The notes under the pieces were generated by a model that ran no database searches, was not told where the DNA came from, and saw only the letters and a program-made list of their open reading frames with translations. The position numbers and the translations under genes are program-made. From Candidatus Tectimicrobiota bacterium (GTDB lineage Bacteria > JACPSX01), in assembly GCA_016193065.1 (NCBI GenBank), contig JACPSX010000038.1:1-18980 (forward strand): DNA of 18,980 nucleotides, given 5' to 3'. Of this stretch, positions 6,362 to 14,113 are shown in pieces (position 1 is the stretch's first letter; the number at the start of each line of letters is the position of its first letter).

Positions 6362-6405
6362 AAAGGCGGTGCTGTGGTCCACCGAGGTGCGCAGAACCGG
6401 CAGAG
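6362..6405 (-). pseudogene. Fragment of a second pdxA (about 14 codons)
   Basis: On the minus strand this reads LPVLRTSVDHSTAF, nearly identical to LPVLRTSVDHGTAF at residues 291-304 of the intact PdxA encoded at 8815-9837. The order and orientation relative to the methyltransferase remnant match the intact locus. Confidence 0.85.
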
Positions 6406-6461
6406 AAAAGAGGATGGACAGTCGCGTTGGGGGGAGAGTCAGACATGACTCACGATCCTGC

Positions 6462-6749
6462 CTAAGCTGCCGACAATCGCACGACGCGCAATTTCTTCCG
6501 GCGCCGCTCCGCCCGCCACAGATCATACTGCACCTGCTGGTTGAGCCAGCTTTCCGCCGTCGTATTGAAGGCAATCGACAGGCGAACGGCCATCTCAGGG
6601 CTGATCCCAGCGCGGCCGTTCAGGATGCCGGACAGGGTCTTGCGGCTCACGCCCAAGGCCTTTGCGGCGGCGGTCACACTCAAACCCAACGGCTCCAGAC
6701 ACAACTTTCGGAGCACTTCACCAGGGTGGGGAGGATTGTGCATCAACAT
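6462..6749 (-). CDS. higA: HigA-family antitoxin, XRE-type helix-turn-helix (95 aa)
   Basis: The N-terminus [21 protein letters not shown] and the helix-turn-helix [22 protein letters not shown] (split between residues 25 and 46) are diagnostic of HigA antitoxins. The tail [17 protein letters not shown] is also typical. HigA binds and neutralises the ribosome-dependent RNase HigB and represses the operon. The first ATG (6749) is preferred because GAGG lies nine bases upstream. Its toxin partner should be encoded just upstream, but only the last codons remain (6759-6794), so this antitoxin is an orphan. It may still act as a repressor or protect against a related HigB. Confidence 0.93.
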   Translation of the reverse strand: MLMHNPPHPGEVLRKLCLEPLGLSVTAAAKALGVSRKTLSGILNGRAGISPEMAVRLSIAFNTTAESWLNQQVQYDLWRAERRRKKLRVVRLSAA

Positions 6750-6758
6750 GCTCTCACC

Positions 6759-6794
6759 TCAATGATAGTCCTCGTAATCTACTTCCTCGGCATT
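6759..6794 (-). pseudogene. C-terminal remnant of HigB toxin
   Basis: The minus strand reads NAEEVDYEDYH and a TGA stop nine bases before the higA ATG. HigB proteins end in a similar (N/D)AY(D/E)V..VDYH pattern at the same distance from higA. Upstream, the frame runs straight into the dispersed repeat 6795-6867 with no HigB similarity, so the rest of the toxin has been lost. Confidence 0.6.
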
Positions 6795-6867
6795 TTTTCC
6801 CCCAGAGGAAAATTATCTCTGGGAGCGATGTTGTCGCTGCGACGAGGAGTTTTTCGGCGTGGACGGC
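6795..6867 (-). repeat. Dispersed degenerate repeat (pairs with 1681-1760)
   Basis: This stretch is about two-thirds identical to 1681-1760 by eye, with the shared minus-strand reading EK..V.AT.SLPE.I..L. It occupies the position where the body of higB should be. Confidence 0.45.
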
Positions 6868-6873
6868 TTTGGA

Positions 6874-7194
6874 CTAGGGCATCAACTGCACCAGTCGGTC
6901 ACGGACCGAATCGCGAAACAACACTTCGATCTCAGCGATGTCGTCGTGCAACACATCCACGATTAGAAATCCTTCTTCCGGGTGAAGTGCAATCGTGCGG
7001 TGCCCTTTACCCCAAGGCCCTTTCGGATGCGGCAACGCGTACATTGTGGCGCAAAAATCGTCTCCGCACCGACAGCGGTCAACCACGTTCAAGCTGCTCA
7101 CTCTTTGCGCCAAGGCAATCTCGCCCTGGGCGTCGAGAAGTCGCGCCAGTTCAGCAGCCAACTCTGGAAACTGTTCTGCCAAACTGAACTTCAT
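6874..7194 (-). CDS. Conserved-looking small protein with CRCGDDFC motif (106 aa)
   Basis: I recognise the general pattern (an N-terminal helix EQFPELAAELARLLDAQGE, then VVDRCRCGDDFCATMY with Cys41, Cys43 and Cys48, then GHRTIALHPEEGFLIVDV) from conserved hypothetical proteins of soil bacteria, but no function is known to me. The CxC....C cluster could bind a metal. The DVLHDDIAEIEVLFRDSVRDRL tail would form a beta-strand and a helix. It is soluble and probably cytoplasmic. The start ATG at 7194 has only a weak AGGTGCC upstream. It lies between the higA remnant locus and the PIN pair, on the same strand; whether it belongs to a toxin-antitoxin system is unknown. Confidence 0.75.
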   Translation of the reverse strand: MKFSLAEQFPELAAELARLLDAQGEIALAQRVSSLNVVDRCRCGDDFCATMYALPHPKGPWGKGHRTIALHPEEGFLIVDVLHDDIAEIEVLFRDSVRDRLVQLMP

Positions 7195-7285
7195 GCTTAG
7201 GCACCTTTTCTAAGTCGTGAGTCGTTGTCCTAGGCTCCAGGTGAGCCGCGAGAGCTTTGCGAGCGGAGCTCAGCCGCCGCCTTTG

Positions 7286-7501
7286 TTAGCCGGTCTCGGG
7301 ACTCCGTACCTTCTTTATTGCCGCCAGGATCTCATCAAGCGTCAGATCCTTGAACACGTCTTCGCGTTCCTCCGTGTAGTCTCCGTAACCTGTCGTGAAC
7401 TGGTTCAGAAACCGCACGGTGTCTACTATGCCCATCTCCTTAGAGAGCAGGTCAATCGCGTGTCGCGTAATCTCACTCAAGGGTTTTGCCTGGACATTCA
7501 C
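7286..7501 (-). CDS. Probable antitoxin or partner of the PIN-domain protein (71 aa)
   Basis: This small, soluble, charged protein (LSEITRHAIDLLSKEMGIVDTVRFLNQF in two helices, then GYGDYTEEREDVFKDLTLDEILAAIKK) resembles conserved partners found next to PIN-domain toxins. Its start overlaps the PIN gene stop by 4 bases, so it is translated from the same message. The order is toxin first, the reverse of most VapBC pairs. No AbrB, RHH or Phd DNA-binding motif is evident, which leaves open whether it acts by masking the nuclease, by targeting it, or otherwise. The stop codon TAA lies in GGCTAACAAAGGCGG, which resembles the left half of an attC site, but no matching right half was found. Confidence 0.75.
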   Translation of the reverse strand: MNVQAKPLSEITRHAIDLLSKEMGIVDTVRFLNQFTTGYGDYTEEREDVFKDLTLDEILAAIKKVRSPETG

Positions 7502-7938
7502 TGCGTCACCTCCGCAATCAGCTCAAGCGGGGACACCACTTTGGTCTGTCCCGTATCCACCGCTTTGGCTCGTTTCAGAAATTGATCGTCGCATGTACAG
7601 AAGTAATCGGCCTTTGCTGCCACCGCCGAGGCCAGATGGAGCGCATCAACGGGTTTGATCCCTTCCGGTTGTAGTGCTCGTGCGCGTTCTTCCACTTGGT
7701 TGTCGATGGGAATGAACACTGTCGCTTTGCTTAATACTTTGAGGGCATACTCTTTTCGTACTGGATGCGGGTTGCGCTCGAGCTCGAATACAAGCGTATC
7801 GGAGGCCATCAACTCCACTTGCCCGGCTTCACAGAGCGCCAGGACCCCCAAAATAGCTTCCGCTTCTACTGCAATCCGAGGCTTCGTCTTGGTGTCAAGT
7901 GGGCGCTGAATGCTGCACATGTCGAGGTAAATCTTCAT
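7498..7938 (-). CDS. PIN-domain ribonuclease, VapC-like toxin (146 aa)
   Basis: The protein begins MKIYLDMCSIQRPLD with the first catalytic Asp at residue 6 and carries the other PIN acidic residues in place: Glu52 (FELERNP), Asp98 (GIKPVDALHLASA) and Asp117/118 (YFCTCDDQFLKRA). PIN domains are metal-dependent RNases; toxin members cut tRNA, rRNA or mRNA. The length and motif set are complete, so it is probably active. It is co-transcribed with the small partner downstream. No strong promoter was identified in the 245 gene-free bases upstream (7939-8183), although TAGACT near 7994-7999 on the minus strand is a possible -10 box. Confidence 0.9.
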   Translation of the reverse strand: MKIYLDMCSIQRPLDTKTKPRIAVEAEAILGVLALCEAGQVELMASDTLVFELERNPHPVRKEYALKVLSKATVFIPIDNQVEERARALQPEGIKPVDALHLASAVAAKADYFCTCDDQFLKRAKAVDTGQTKVVSPLELIAEVTQ

Positions 7939-8183
7939 AATAAGAGTCTACCTTTTGACTTCTTGGGTAGCGATGTACCGCGAAGAACGGCTATTGAGTC
8001 TACTGCGTCTATTCCTGCTGTATATCTCGCAGAGTTCTCCCTTGCGAGAAAAAGCCAATTCCATTGCAATATCGATTACTTACCTTGGATTTGTCAAGCA
8101 TCTTCTCATCCCCCCACACTGCCGATCTTGCAGTCTATCCGGGTATCAAGCCGCAGTGTATCCCCGGGCGAACCCCAAGCCCC

Positions 8184-8818
8184 TCACAGCCGATCGGCGG
8201 GGCCGGCGGACACGAACCACTCCTTGCCTTGGCGCCCGGGGGCGAGTTCGATGGCTCGTACGCCGTGAGGAACGAGAAGAAGGGGCCGAAGAGACGCTCG
8301 ATCTCGTCGCGCCGGACCGGGAAAGGTGGGCCGCCCGTGCCATCCCGCACCGGCCAGAAGTTGGCCAGAAAGTGTCCTCCGGGTTTCAGGATCTGGAGAA
8401 CCATCTGGACGTAATCAGGGCGCCTCTTCGGATCGATCGCGCAAAAGCAGGTGTATTCCCAGATCACGTCGAAGAAAGCAGGATAAATCTCCGGCAACTC
8501 GAAAATATCCCGGCATTCGAAGCGGAGGCGCCCGTCCCGATCCCCGCCGATCTTCTTGGCCTCGTTGATCGCGGTCTCGGAGAAGTCAAATCCCCAGACC
8601 TCATAACCCAGCCGGGAGAAGAGCCGGGCGTCGTGGCCGCGCCCGCACCCGAGAACGGCAACCTTGCCTTTCGAGGGTGGATCTTTTCTTAGGTGAGCGA
8701 CCAGTGGGGGTGCGGCGGCACCCAGCTCCCAGTGGTCCGCATCGCTGTGGTAGAGGGTTTCTCAAAATCGCTGATCGCTAACGGATAATTCTGAGAGTGA
8801 AGGATTGTTCGGATTCAC
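8184..8818 (-). pseudogene. TPMT-type SAM-dependent methyltransferase, nonsense and frameshift
   Basis: A GTG at 8818 overlaps the pdxA stop as GTGA, which implies translational coupling. The frame then reads FWETLY with TGG changed to TGA (8762-8764, codon 19), continues intact through HWELGAAAPPLVAHLRK, motif I KVAVLGCGRGHDARLFSRLG, WGFDFSETAI and FDVIWEYTCFCAIDP to LKPGGHFLANFWPVRDGTGG, and shifts frame near 8250. There a base is missing compared with the copy at 5834-6250. Correcting both gives about 211 codons ending at TGA 8184-8186, normal for this thiopurine-methyltransferase-like family. Family members methylate S, Se or Te compounds or unknown small molecules. The frameshift lies in a GC homopolymer and could be a sequencing error; the nonsense codon is less easily explained that way. 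Confidence 0.85.
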
Positions 8819-9837
8819 AGTGTGATCCCCGCTTCTCTTTTCCGGCGCTTCCGGGCCAGTTGGGCGGCGACTTTGATGGCCTCGATCATGCTCTTGGGGC
8901 TGGCAACTCCTTGCCAGGCAATGTCGAAGGCGGTGCCGTGGTCCACCGAGGTGCGCAGTACGGGCAAGCCCAGGGTTACCGAGACGCTCCCCTCAAAGTC
9001 GTAGGTCTTGGCCGCAATGTGTCCCTGATCGTGGTAGAGGGAGAGCACGCAATCGTATTTGCCCGCCAGCGCCAGATGGAAGACCGAATCGGCCGCCACC
9101 GGGCCATCCACTGCAACCCCGCGACGCCGGGCATCCTTGATCGCGGGTCCGATTTTTTCGATTTCCTCCCGCCCCAGAAGTCCTCCATCTCCTGCGTGGG
9201 GATTGAGGGCGGCAACTGCGATGCGCGGACGGGGCGTGCCGAGTGCTCTCATCTCTTCACGGATGCGGAGCAGGGTAGTGAGTACATTCTTGTATGTGAC
9301 TTCTCTCAAGGCGGCGCGCAGTGACAAATGACGCGTGAGGAAGAAAATCTTGAGCCTGCCGCACACGAACAGCGTGAGCGGCTCGCCGCCGCCGGAAAGC
9401 TCCGCCAGAAGTTCCGTGTGCCCGATCCCGCGGGCGCCGGCCCGGTGAATCGCCTCCTTGTGGATGGGCGCGGTGGCAATGGCGTCCACGATGCCCGCGC
9501 GAGCCAGTTCGAAGGCCTTTTCCAGGTAAAGGAGGGATGCCTTGCCCGCGGCGGCCGATATCTTCCCCGGCACCAGCTTGCGGGTTCCGAGCCCCGCAAC
9601 TTCAAAAACCGTCACGGTGTTTGGTCCAGTTTTCAGCGTCTCCAATGTGCGCACGCTTTTCAGATTTGCCTTGATTCCCACGGCCCGGGCGCACTCTTTC
9701 AGAATTTTGGTTTCTCCGATGATGATCGGATGACACACCCGGTGGAGACTGCGGGAGGCAAGAGCCTTGAGCGTGATTTCAGGACCGATGCCAGCCGGGT
9801 CTCCCGGGGTGACGGCAATGACCGGCTTTCTCTTCAT
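8815..9837 (-). CDS. pdxA: 4-hydroxythreonine-4-phosphate dehydrogenase (340 aa)
   Basis: This is a full-length PdxA. It starts KPVIAVTPGDPAGIGPEI and keeps GHTELLAELSG (His140, Thr141) in the substrate pocket, and the three metal-binding His residues as TRH (His170), NPHAGDGG (His214) and LYHDQGH (His269). The C-terminal signature LPVLRTSVDHGTAFDIAWQG is intact. The enzyme oxidises 4-phosphohydroxy-L-threonine in pyridoxal phosphate synthesis; close homologues (PdxA2) act in four-carbon sugar-acid catabolism, so the exact role is not certain. It has its own promoter region and is divergent from the ABC operon. It was followed by a coupled methyltransferase gene, now broken. A fragment of a second copy of its end lies at 6362-6405. 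Confidence 0.95.
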   Translation of the reverse strand: MKRKPVIAVTPGDPAGIGPEITLKALASRSLHRVCHPIIIGETKILKECARAVGIKANLKSVRTLETLKTGPNTVTVFEVAGLGTRKLVPGKISAAAGKASLLYLEKAFELARAGIVDAIATAPIHKEAIHRAGARGIGHTELLAELSGGGEPLTLFVCGRLKIFFLTRHLSLRAALREVTYKNVLTTLLRIREEMRALGTPRPRIAVAALNPHAGDGGLLGREEIEKIGPAIKDARRRGVAVDGPVAADSVFHLALAGKYDCVLSLYHDQGHIAAKTYDFEGSVSVTLGLPVLRTSVDHGTAFDIAWQGVASPKSMIEAIKVAAQLARKRRKREAGITL

Positions 9838-9901
9838 GGTTTGTCGTTTACACCGACCTTCTCTCTGTTGGGAATTCTTCGCTACAGAATGATTGGCGTC
9901 T

Positions 9902-9907
9902 ATTATA
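9902..9907 (-). promoter_or_regulatory. -10 box (TATAAT) for pdxA
   Basis: A perfect TATAAT occurs on the minus strand 65 bases before the pdxA ATG, inside a near-palindrome TCTATTATAGA. No good -35 is present at 17 bases, so an activator may be needed. The divergent ABC operon has TTGACT at 9929-9934 on the plus strand with a poor -10 (TTGTGC) 17 bases on. Confidence 0.45.
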
Positions 9908-10039
9908 GATGATCCGGGAAAAATTGCATTGACTTCCCGGGGTTAAATTCTTTGTGCGGAGCAAAAAAAGGGGGCGTTTTTCCCTGATGATCCGCACAGG
10001 CGTGTTTAGCCGGTTCATTTCCGCAGGAGGATGATCTAG

Positions 10040-11140
10040 ATGGAGACTGGGAGGCTGATGGGTATGGCCCGTTCACTTCTCCACGGGCGCAGGCGAGATT
10101 GTCTTCAGGCTCCAGCGAGAGCGGCAGTGCTATTGCTGGCGGCGTTTCTGCTGGCCCCCGCCTTGCTCGCGGCGGCTCCTGCCGGCACGGGCCTGCAGGC
10201 CGTCAGCGACGGGGCCAGGAAAGAAGGGACGCTCAAGCTCTACGCGCCTTCCACGCTGGGCCCCAGAGGAGCCCACCTCCTTCAGGAAGGAGTAAAGAAA
10301 AAATACGGGGTGGATCTGAACATCGCTTACACCTCCTCGGGCTCCATGACCCGGGACGTGGCGAAGGTGGTCACCGAGCTGGCCGCCGGCGCCCGCCCCA
10401 CCTGGGACATAATGCTGGTTACGGACGCCCACTACATTACTCTCGTGGAAAATGATTTTTTGGAGCGTGCCGATTACGGAGCGCTGGGCATCGATCCCAA
10501 GGCCATTGTCTATGACGGCGCCGCCGTGGCTTATGCCACCCAGTTCGTGGCTCCGGCCTACAACACGCAGCTCATCAAGCCGGCGGACGTTCCCAAGAAA
10601 TGGGAAGATCTGCTGGATCCGAAATGGAAGGGAAAAATCGGGGTCAGCACGGCCACTCACCACTGGGGCCGGCTCGCCCAGGTCTGGGGGGATGAGAAGA
10701 CGACCAAGTACGTGCGGGCCCTGGCCGAGCAGAAGATCGTCAGAGCACGGCTCCCTGAAGTCTATACCCGGCTTCAGTTGGGGGAAGTGCTGATTGCCGC
10801 GACCATGACGGACAGCCACATCGACGAGGCCAAGGAGAAGGGGGCGCCCATCGGCTTTATTGAAGCGGTTGAACCGATCATTGCCACCCACTACCTGGCG
10901 GCGCCTCTCAAGGGAGCGGAGCACAAGAATGCGGCGTTGCTCCTCGTCGCGTTCCTGGTGAGCCCGGAGGGCCAGGCGATCTGGGGCAAGGAGCAGGGTC
11001 AGACTTCCATGTTTGCCAAGGGGAGCCCGGCTTATAACTATGTGCAGAAGAAGAACGCCGTCTCGCTGGAGAAGAAATTCGCCTTGGGACGGTTTGAGGA
11101 TCTCACGAACAAGTACGGGAAGCTTCTGGGCTTCCGGTAA
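10040..11140 (+). CDS. Periplasmic solute-binding protein of an ABC importer, copy 1 (366 aa)
   Basis: The N-terminus is a long export signal (Arg-rich start, then AVLLLAAFLLAPALLAAAPA, cleavage after about residue 48). The mature protein has the two-lobed fold pattern of the Fe(3+)/thiamine/putrescine-type binding proteins (family 1-like): DGARKEGTLKLYAPS, TWDIMLVTDAHY, PKKWEDLLDPKWKGKIG and LLLVAFLVSPEGQAIW. It captures the substrate in the periplasm for the permease encoded at 12315. AGGAGG nine bases upstream of the ATG at 10040 supports the start, though inner Mets (residues 7 and 9) are possible. It is the first gene of the operon and is highly similar to the next protein. The paired Tyr of FbpA ferric sites is not evident, so iron is not assured. 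Confidence 0.88.
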   Translation: METGRLMGMARSLLHGRRRDCLQAPARAAVLLLAAFLLAPALLAAAPAGTGLQAVSDGARKEGTLKLYAPSTLGPRGAHLLQEGVKKKYGVDLNIAYTSSGSMTRDVAKVVTELAAGARPTWDIMLVTDAHYITLVENDFLERADYGALGIDPKAIVYDGAAVAYATQFVAPAYNTQLIKPADVPKKWEDLLDPKWKGKIGVSTATHHWGRLAQVWGDEKTTKYVRALAEQKIVRARLPEVYTRLQLGEVLIAATMTDSHIDEAKEKGAPIGFIEAVEPIIATHYLAAPLKGAEHKNAALLLVAFLVSPEGQAIWGKEQGQTSMFAKGSPAYNYVQKKNAVSLEKKFALGRFEDLTNKYGKLLGFR

Positions 11141-11165
11141 GCAACCGGCTTTGGGAGGGATAGTC

Positions 11166-12218
11166 ATGATGGGGCGGCTAGTTGCATTTTTTGCCTGCGC
11201 CGTTTTCGCCGCGGGAGTTCCGGGATTCGTGGAGGACGCGCCTGCGGCAACGGCCGCCAAAGTTTCTCTGCAATCGGTCATCGACGGGGCCAGGAAGGAG
11301 GGGGTCCTGGAATTCTACGCCTCCGCGGCCATGGGGCCTGAGGGGGGGCGCGCCATCAAAGACGCGCTCAATGGCAAGTTTAGGCTCAACCTGGATCTCA
11401 AGTTCACCGGCTCGGGTTCCATGACCCGGGATGTTGCCAAGGTCGTTACGGAGTTGTCGGCCGGGGCCCCTGCTACCTGGGACATCATGGTGGTCAACGA
11501 CGCGCACTACGCGACCCTGGTGAATAACGAGGCCCTGGACTCGGTGGATTGGGGGGGGAGTTTCGGAATTGAACCCAAGGCGATCTTTTATAACGGGCTG
11601 GCGGTGGCTGTCGCTACGCAGTTCGTGTCCCCGGCCTACAACAATCAACGGGTCAAGCCGGCCGACGCCCCCAAACGGTGGGAGGATCTCCTGGATCCCA
11701 AGTGGAAGGGGAAGATCGGTGTTTCCTCGGCAACTCACCACTGGGCCCGCCTGGCCCAGGTCTGGGGGGACGAGAAGACCACCAAGTTTGTGGAAGCGCT
11801 CGCCAAGCAAAGCCCCGCGCTGGGACGCGTTCCCGAGGTTTACACCCGCCTGCAGTTGGGGGAAACCTTGGTGGCGGCGACCATGGTGGATGATTACATC
11901 GACCAGGCCAAGAAAACCGGGGCTCCCGTGGTGTTCATTGACAATCCCGATCCGATCATTGCCACGCACTTCCTGGCCGCTCCTCTCAAGCGCGCCAAGC
12001 ACAGAAACGCCGCCATTCTCATAACAGCCTTCCTGGCCAGCCCGGAGGGGCAGGCGGTGTGGGCGAAGATCATGGGGCAGACGTCGATGTACTTCCAGGG
12101 AACCCCCGCCTACCAATTTGCCCAGAAGAAAAACGTGGTGCCTCTCGACTACAAGTTCGCCCTGACCCAGTTAGAGGACCTGAGCAGCAAATACGGCAGG
12201 CTGATCGGATACCGGTAA
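11166..12218 (+). CDS. Periplasmic solute-binding protein of an ABC importer, copy 2 (350 aa)
   Basis: This is a close paralogue of the preceding protein, aligning end to end without large gaps. Identical blocks include GSMTRDVAKVVTEL, KWEDLLDPKWKGKIGVS (written here from Lys to Ser), TRLQLGE and VSPEGQA or ASPEGQA. The export signal is MGRLVAFFACAVFAAGVPGF. The frame is open further upstream, but the ATG at 11166 with GGGAGGG six bases before it starts right at the signal peptide. It lies 25 bases after the first copy. Tandem duplication with divergence of the N-terminal and loop regions suggests two related ligands or two affinities delivered to one permease. Confidence 0.88.
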   Translation: MMGRLVAFFACAVFAAGVPGFVEDAPAATAAKVSLQSVIDGARKEGVLEFYASAAMGPEGGRAIKDALNGKFRLNLDLKFTGSGSMTRDVAKVVTELSAGAPATWDIMVVNDAHYATLVNNEALDSVDWGGSFGIEPKAIFYNGLAVAVATQFVSPAYNNQRVKPADAPKRWEDLLDPKWKGKIGVSSATHHWARLAQVWGDEKTTKFVEALAKQSPALGRVPEVYTRLQLGETLVAATMVDDYIDQAKKTGAPVVFIDNPDPIIATHFLAAPLKRAKHRNAAILITAFLASPEGQAVWAKIMGQTSMYFQGTPAYQFAQKKNVVPLDYKFALTQLEDLSSKYGRLIGYR

Positions 12219-12314
12219 AAGAAACTCCTGAAAACAATCCCTTGATCCCGCCCAGGGCTGGATTCATGGGATGGGCTACCGGAAAGAGAAACGCGGTGAC
12301 GGCAGCGGGCAGCG

Positions 12315-14102
12315 ATGAGCTCTGAACCCTCGGACATCTCCGCGCTCGATTCGCTCCCGGGTGTGCAAAGGCCGGCCAGGGCCTGGGGGCGTGTGCGCCG
12401 TCTTACGCTGGGGCAGTTCGTGGTTGGAGCGCTGACCCTGGTCATCGGGTTTGTCGTCTGCGTCCCCGTGGTCACCGTGTTTCTCATGAGCTTCCGAAAG
12501 GGGTTGCCGGGTCGGGCGGGTGCCCTGACCCTGGCGAACTATCGGGAAGTTTTCTTTGATCCTTTCACCTACCATGTCCTTCTCAACACGGCCTTCTTCG
12601 CCATCTGCACCCTGGCCGTCACCCTCCTGTTTGCGGTCCCCATCGTCTGGCTCCTCTACCGCACGGACCTGCCGTACAGGAGAACCGTCTACTTGCTGAT
12701 GACCGCGGGGATTCTCATCCCCACCTTTTTGCGCACCATCGGCTGGATCCTGCTGCTGAGTCCCCAGATCGGGCTCGTGAACCAGCTTGCCATGAGACTC
12801 CTGGGCCTCCAGGAGCCTCCCTTTAGCCTGTACAACATTCCGGGCATGGCGTTCGTGCAGGGAATTTCCTTTGTCCCCGCGGCCTTCTTCATGCTGTCGG
12901 CCGCCTACAGTGCCATGGATCCTGCGCTGGAGGAGGCCGCCTACGCCTCGGGAGTGAGCAAGATCCGGACGTTTTGCAAAATTAATCTGCCCATTACGGT
13001 TCCCGCCATTGCCGCGGTCATGGTCTATCTATTGATGACCGCCCTTTCCGTCTTTGAGGCTCCCGCTATCTTGGGGCTGCCCTCCGGGATCTTCGTTCTG
13101 AGCTCTCTGATCTATTTTGCCGTTACCCCCCAGGTGGGGCTCCCCAAGTACGGACTGGCCGGAGCGTACGGTCTCATCATGGTGGTCCTGGGACTGGTGG
13201 CGAGCTTTCTTTACTTCCGGATTGTCCGGGAAAGCCGCAAGTACGTGGTAGTGACGGGGCGGGGCTACCGCCCCAAGCTCATCGAGCTGGGCCGCTACAA
13301 ATCCGTGGCCGTGGCCTTCATCCTCGTTTACTTCTTATTTGAGATCTTTCTGCCCTTCGCGGTCTTGATCTGGGCCTCCCTTCTGCCGTACCTGCAGGTC
13401 CCCTCCCTGGGGGCGCTGTCCCAGGTGACGCTGACCAACTACCGGAACATTCCAAACTATTCCGGTTTGCGCCCGTTTCTAAACACGCTCACCTTGATCT
13501 CCTTCGGGCCGGCCCTGGCCATGGCACTGAGCATCGTGATCTCCTGGATCGTCGTTCGCACCCGCTTCCGCGTGCGGGGCTTCCTGGACGCCTTTGCCTT
13601 TCTTCCCCATGCGGTTCCGCACATCCTGTTTGCCGTGGCCCTGGCGTACCTGGCCCTTGTTTACCGCACCGTGATCCCCATCTATGGCAGCATCTTCATC
13701 ATCATCATCGCCCACGCGATCAGCTACATCAGTTACGGCACTCGGGCCATGAACAGCGCCCTGATCCAGATCCATCCGGAACTGGAGGAGGCGGGCCGGG
13801 CCTGTGGCGCCTCCACCGTGCGTGTGGTGGGCCGGATCACGGTTCCTCTGGTCTCGGCGGCGATTTTCAACGGCTGGCTCTGGATCGCCTTGCTCTCCTA
13901 TCGAGAGGTGACGATGGCGCTGGTTCTCTATTCTCCCGGCAGCGAGGTGGTCTCCACCCTGATCTGGAAAATGTGGGGCTCCGCTTACGTTCCCCAGGTG
14001 TCTGCGCTCGGGGTCGTGATGATCCTGATTGTTCTGATTCTGGTGATGGTCCTGCGCTCCGTCTTCCTGCGGGTCCGGGCCGGCACCCATGTTCCCGGTT
14101 GA
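12315..14102 (+). CDS. Two-domain ABC transporter permease, FbpB-like (595 aa)
   Basis: Two homologous membrane halves are fused, each with about six helices and an EAA loop that contacts the ATPase: LEEAAYASGVSKIRTFCKIN near residue 205 and LEEAGRACGASTVRVVGRIT near residue 489. The arrangement and length match the ferric-type/2-aminoethylphosphonate-type permeases of the same importer class as the binding proteins upstream. It sits in the inner membrane. The ATG at 12315 follows a 96-base gap and has only a weak ribosome binding site (GGCAGCG), so translation may be lower than for the binding proteins, as usual for such operons. No defect is seen. Confidence 0.93.
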   Translation: MSSEPSDISALDSLPGVQRPARAWGRVRRLTLGQFVVGALTLVIGFVVCVPVVTVFLMSFRKGLPGRAGALTLANYREVFFDPFTYHVLLNTAFFAICTLAVTLLFAVPIVWLLYRTDLPYRRTVYLLMTAGILIPTFLRTIGWILLLSPQIGLVNQLAMRLLGLQEPPFSLYNIPGMAFVQGISFVPAAFFMLSAAYSAMDPALEEAAYASGVSKIRTFCKINLPITVPAIAAVMVYLLMTALSVFEAPAILGLPSGIFVLSSLIYFAVTPQVGLPKYGLAGAYGLIMVVLGLVASFLYFRIVRESRKYVVVTGRGYRPKLIELGRYKSVAVAFILVYFLFEIFLPFAVLIWASLLPYLQVPSLGALSQVTLTNYRNIPNYSGLRPFLNTLTLISFGPALAMALSIVISWIVVRTRFRVRGFLDAFAFLPHAVPHILFAVALAYLALVYRTVIPIYGSIFIIIIAHAISYISYGTRAMNSALIQIHPELEEAGRACGASTVRVVGRITVPLVSAAIFNGWLWIALLSYREVTMALVLYSPGSEVVSTLIWKMWGSAYVPQVSALGVVMILIVLILVMVLRSVFLRVRAGTHVPG

Positions 14103-14113
14103 TCCCTGTTCAC

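Noticed and set aside
7217-7290. attC-like half GGCTAACAAAGGCGGCGGCTGAGC after the PIN partner gene
   Set aside because: It looks like a left attC half with the stop codon in the core, but the expected complementary right half is absent.
7989-8000. CTATTGAGT upstream of the PIN gene, as at the start of the 987/4699 repeat
   Set aside because: Only about nine bases match and the rest of the repeat is missing.
8762-8764. In-frame TGA as selenocysteine or as a recoded Trp
   Set aside because: The position corresponds to a Trp in the other copy, no SECIS-like context is evident, and other genes here use TGA as a stop (for example pdxA).
9838-10039. Possible Fur box or sigma-54 site upstream of the ABC operon
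   Set aside because: No GATAAT repeats and no GG-N10-GC spacing were found, so iron or sigma-54 control is not supported.
10130-11281. Long minus-strand open frame opposite the first binding protein
   Set aside because: It mirrors a clear plus-strand gene in high-GC DNA and has no recognisable domain.
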